Below, piece by piece: positions 62,218-64,000 of a stretch of DNA of 64,000 nucleotides (position 1 is the first letter of the stretch; every line of letters begins with the position of its first letter). Under the pieces are notes generated by a model, which saw nothing but the letters and a program-made list of their open reading frames with translations, did no database searches and was not told where the DNA came from. Source of the DNA: Vicinamibacterales bacterium (GTDB lineage: Bacteria > Acidobacteriota > Vicinamibacteria > Vicinamibacterales > UBA2999); the NCBI GenBank assembly GCA_041394705.1, contig JAWKHS010000023.1:1-64000 (forward strand), written 5' to 3'. A program made the translations under genes and the position numbers.

Positions 62218-64000
62218 CTACCGCCGCCCCTCGCCCGAGGACACCGCGAGCCACGCCCGCACCAGATCGGCACGTTCCAGCCCGTCGGCCACGTAGCGGG
62301 CGCCGCTCGTGGCGAAGCGCTCGCGCATCGGTCCCGACGTGAGCGCCGGGTCCTTCACCACCCACCCCGCGAAGAGCGCGTGCAGCGCCAGGAACCGCGT
62401 CTCCGGATCGTCGGGGGCGCCGCCCGGGGCGGTGTCGATCACGCGCAGCGCCTCGCCCGGCCGCCGTGTGGCGACGAGCGTGGCCGCCAGGGCCTGGCGC
62501 GCGGCCAGGTTGTCAGGCTGCGCGTCGAGCGTCGCCGTCGCCATCGCCGCGGCACGGGCCACGTCGCCGATCCGCAGATAGGCCCGGATGAGGAGCGGCG
62601 CGACCGACGCCTCGTCCAGTCCGGCGTCCCGCGCGGCAAGCAGCGCCGTGACGGCCGATCGGTCGTCGCCGGCCGCGGCGTGGGCGGCACCCTGCACGAG
62701 GCCGACGGCGGCGGCCGGCGCGCCGCGGTTGGCCGCCTGGGTGACCTGCGCGATGACGGCGCGGGGCGAATCGCCGAGCCCGAAGAGCCCGATCGCGAGC
62801 AGGGCCTGGACCGCAGGCTGCTCGAGGGGTTCGACGGTGCCCACGCGGAGGAGGGCCGCGTACTGTCCGGCCTCCAGGGCGGCCAGTGCCCGTGCCAGGC
62901 CCTCCGACGGCGCCGGCGGTGTCAGAACGGCGCGAAGCGCCGCCCGCGTGGCGGCGGTGAGGACGCGGTCTCGCTGGAACGCCTGGCCGGGCCCTGGGGC
63001 CTCGCGCAGCAGGCTGTCGGCGGTGCCCCGCACCTCGAAGGTCGTCTCGCCGATCGCGCGGCGGCCGGCCAACCGATCCACGGCCGTCACGACCACCTTG
63101 TAGCGTCCGCGCGGAAACGTCGTCAGGGGGGCCCGCACGGCGCCGAAGAGGGGATGCCCCTTGGCGACATCGAAGTCCGAGGGAAGGTTGTCGCCGTCGT
63201 AGTGCTGGGTCATGAGCGACCCGAAGGCCGTCGAGCGGCCGCCTTCCGCCAGCCGCGACACCTCGAAGCCGACGTCCACCGACGGCTTTCCGCTGGACGT
63301 GCCCGCCGGGTTGATCACCTGGAAGACGAGTCCGAGCGTACCGTCGGCGCTGAGCGTGTTGCCGGCCGCGGGTGTGACGTCCAGCGCGCCGATCGCGTAG
63401 GGATGACGGCCCTGCTCGGTGGGCGCGAACGGAGCCGCCCTGGACACGACCTGCTCGGCCACGATCAGATCGCTCAGGGCGAAGTCGGCGGATGCGGGCG
63501 GCAGGTCCAGTGCGTGGCGGATCACGTGCACGGCCGTCGACTTTCCCTGGCCCGTCGCCCAGGCCACGTACACGTCGAAGCGGCCCGGACCCGCCGTGAT
63601 GCCGCGCTGGATCTCGCTCCCGCCGTCCTCCAGCGCCGACGGGCGCATCTCGAACTCGAAGTCCTCGAACGGCAGCATCTCGGTGGGCGTGCGCTCGGCG
63701 TTCTCGAGCGCGGCCTGGCGCTCGGCGTCGCGCGCGGCACGCTCGCGCGCCTCCCGCTCCCGCTGCAGGTCCATCAGCCGCAGCGCGGAGGCGGCTTCCA
63801 TGGCGGCCGTGGCGTCGCCGGCCCGCCGGGTCGACACCGCGGCGCCGCCGACGGGCATCTCTCCCTGGGGCACGCTCACCGCGCGTCCCGCCTGCATGGG
63901 CAACGGGTCGCCGCGGAGGCCCGCCAGCCAGTCGCGTACGGCGGAGCGGGGGGGCACGGACGGCGCACCGCGCCCGGCGGGGACCAGGCGGACGTAGGTG
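62218..64000 (-). CDS. TPR-containing acidobacterial protein, N-terminus outside window
   Basis: The frame is open to the window edge; GTG at 63957 is possible as a start but the sequence before it (YVRLVPAGRGAPS) reads like protein, so the gene probably continues. Visible parts: a Glu/Arg-rich coiled coil (MDLQREREARERAARDAERQ), a beta-rich region (about 90-320 from the GTG) with FDVYVAWATGQG, and a C-terminal helical TPR-like region (from about 340) with paired helices. The gene is convergent with the VWFA-related gene, 12 bases apart. It may be the C-terminal half of a VWFA-TPR protein, a common acidobacterial fusion, but the VWA part is not in view. Confidence 0.65.
   Translation of the reverse strand, partial: TYVRLVPAGRGAPSVPPRSAVRDWLAGLRGDPLPMQAGRAVSVPQGEMPVGGAAVSTRRAGDATAAMEAASALRLMDLQREREARERAARDAERQAALENAERTPTEMLPFEDFEFEMRPSALEDGGSEIQRGITAGPGRFDVYVAWATGQGKSTAVHVIRHALDLPPASADFALSDLIVAEQVVSRAAPFAPTEQGRHPYAIGALDVTPAAGNTLSADGTLGLVFQVINPAGTSSGKPSVDVGFEVSRLAEGGRSTAFGSLMTQHYDGDNLPSDFDVAKGHPLFGAVRAPLTTFPRGRYKVVVTAVDRLAGRRAIGETTFEVRGTADSLLREAPGPGQAFQRDRVLTAATRAALRAVLTPPAPSEGLARALAALEAGQYAALLRVGTVEPLEQPAVQALLAIGLFGLGDSPRAVIAQVTQAANRGAPAAAVGLVQGAAHAAAGDDRSAVTALLAARDAGLDEASVAPLLIRAYLRIGDVARAAAMATATLDAQPDNLAARQALAATLVATRRPGEALRVIDTAPGGAPDDPETRFLALHALFAGWVVKDPALTSGPMRERFATSGARYVADGLERADLVRAWLAVSSGEGRR

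Overview
The window looks like chromosomal DNA from an acidobacterium, most likely of the class Vicinamibacteria. Three things point there: very high GC with dense coding, families typical of Acidobacteriota (an ADOP-type duplicated ABC permease, Oar-like TonB-dependent receptors with an N-terminal carboxypeptidase-regulatory domain, a VWFA-related protein with signal peptide), and Gram-negative envelope functions (MsbA, HlyD-type adaptor, outer-membrane barrels). I see no insertion sequence, prophage, CRISPR array or rRNA. There is one tRNA gene, tRNA-Pro(GGG).

Layout. 1-9050 is a housekeeping run on the plus strand: the end of a UDP-sugar dehydrogenase, galE, an MsbA-like exporter, yicC, gmk, coaBC, a type-4 uracil-DNA glycosylase and priA. 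9063-15094 holds a membrane site-2 protease, HU, der, a MerR regulator, tRNA-Pro, a fibronectin-like protein, a DUF3810-like membrane protein and a Sua5-type threonylcarbamoyl-AMP synthase. 15123-24442 is one minus-strand operon read in the order HlyD adaptor, ABC ATPase, ADOP permease, second ABC ATPase, NtrC-type sigma-54 activator, NtrY-like kinase, zinc-ribbon/trypsin-like protease. A -24/-12 type promoter and an inverted repeat lie in front of it, which suggests it controls itself through sigma-54.

24681-30457 carries accessory enzymes: a diaminopropionate ammonia-lyase-like enzyme, a HIT-like/zinc-ribbon protein coupled to a phosphonatase-like HAD hydrolase, an exported amidohydrolase, a class II photolyase broken by a pentanucleotide expansion, and a bacilliredoxin. 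30735-36839 is a formyl-CoA/one-carbon operon: a ThDP enzyme, a formyl-CoA:oxalate CoA-transferase with a histone-H1-like N-terminal tail, a free-standing relative of the ALDH1L formyl-tetrahydrofolate hydrolase domain, and formate-tetrahydrofolate ligase. A malate synthase converges on it from the other side.

38908-49721 contains moaA, an acyltransferase-like membrane protein, a sarcosine-oxidase-like flavoenzyme, a UPF0182 protein, an S4-domain protein, ilvD and a glycosyltransferase/DUF2304/GT87 operon. 50166-57631 is a tandem pair of large Oar-like TonB-dependent receptors with matching downstream hairpins. The window ends with a TPR lipoprotein, a Tat-exported sulfite-oxidase-like molybdoenzyme, a VWFA-related protein and a partial minus-strand TPR protein. 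Several genes have a -10 element only a few bases before the start codon, so short-leader or leaderless transcripts may be common in this organism.
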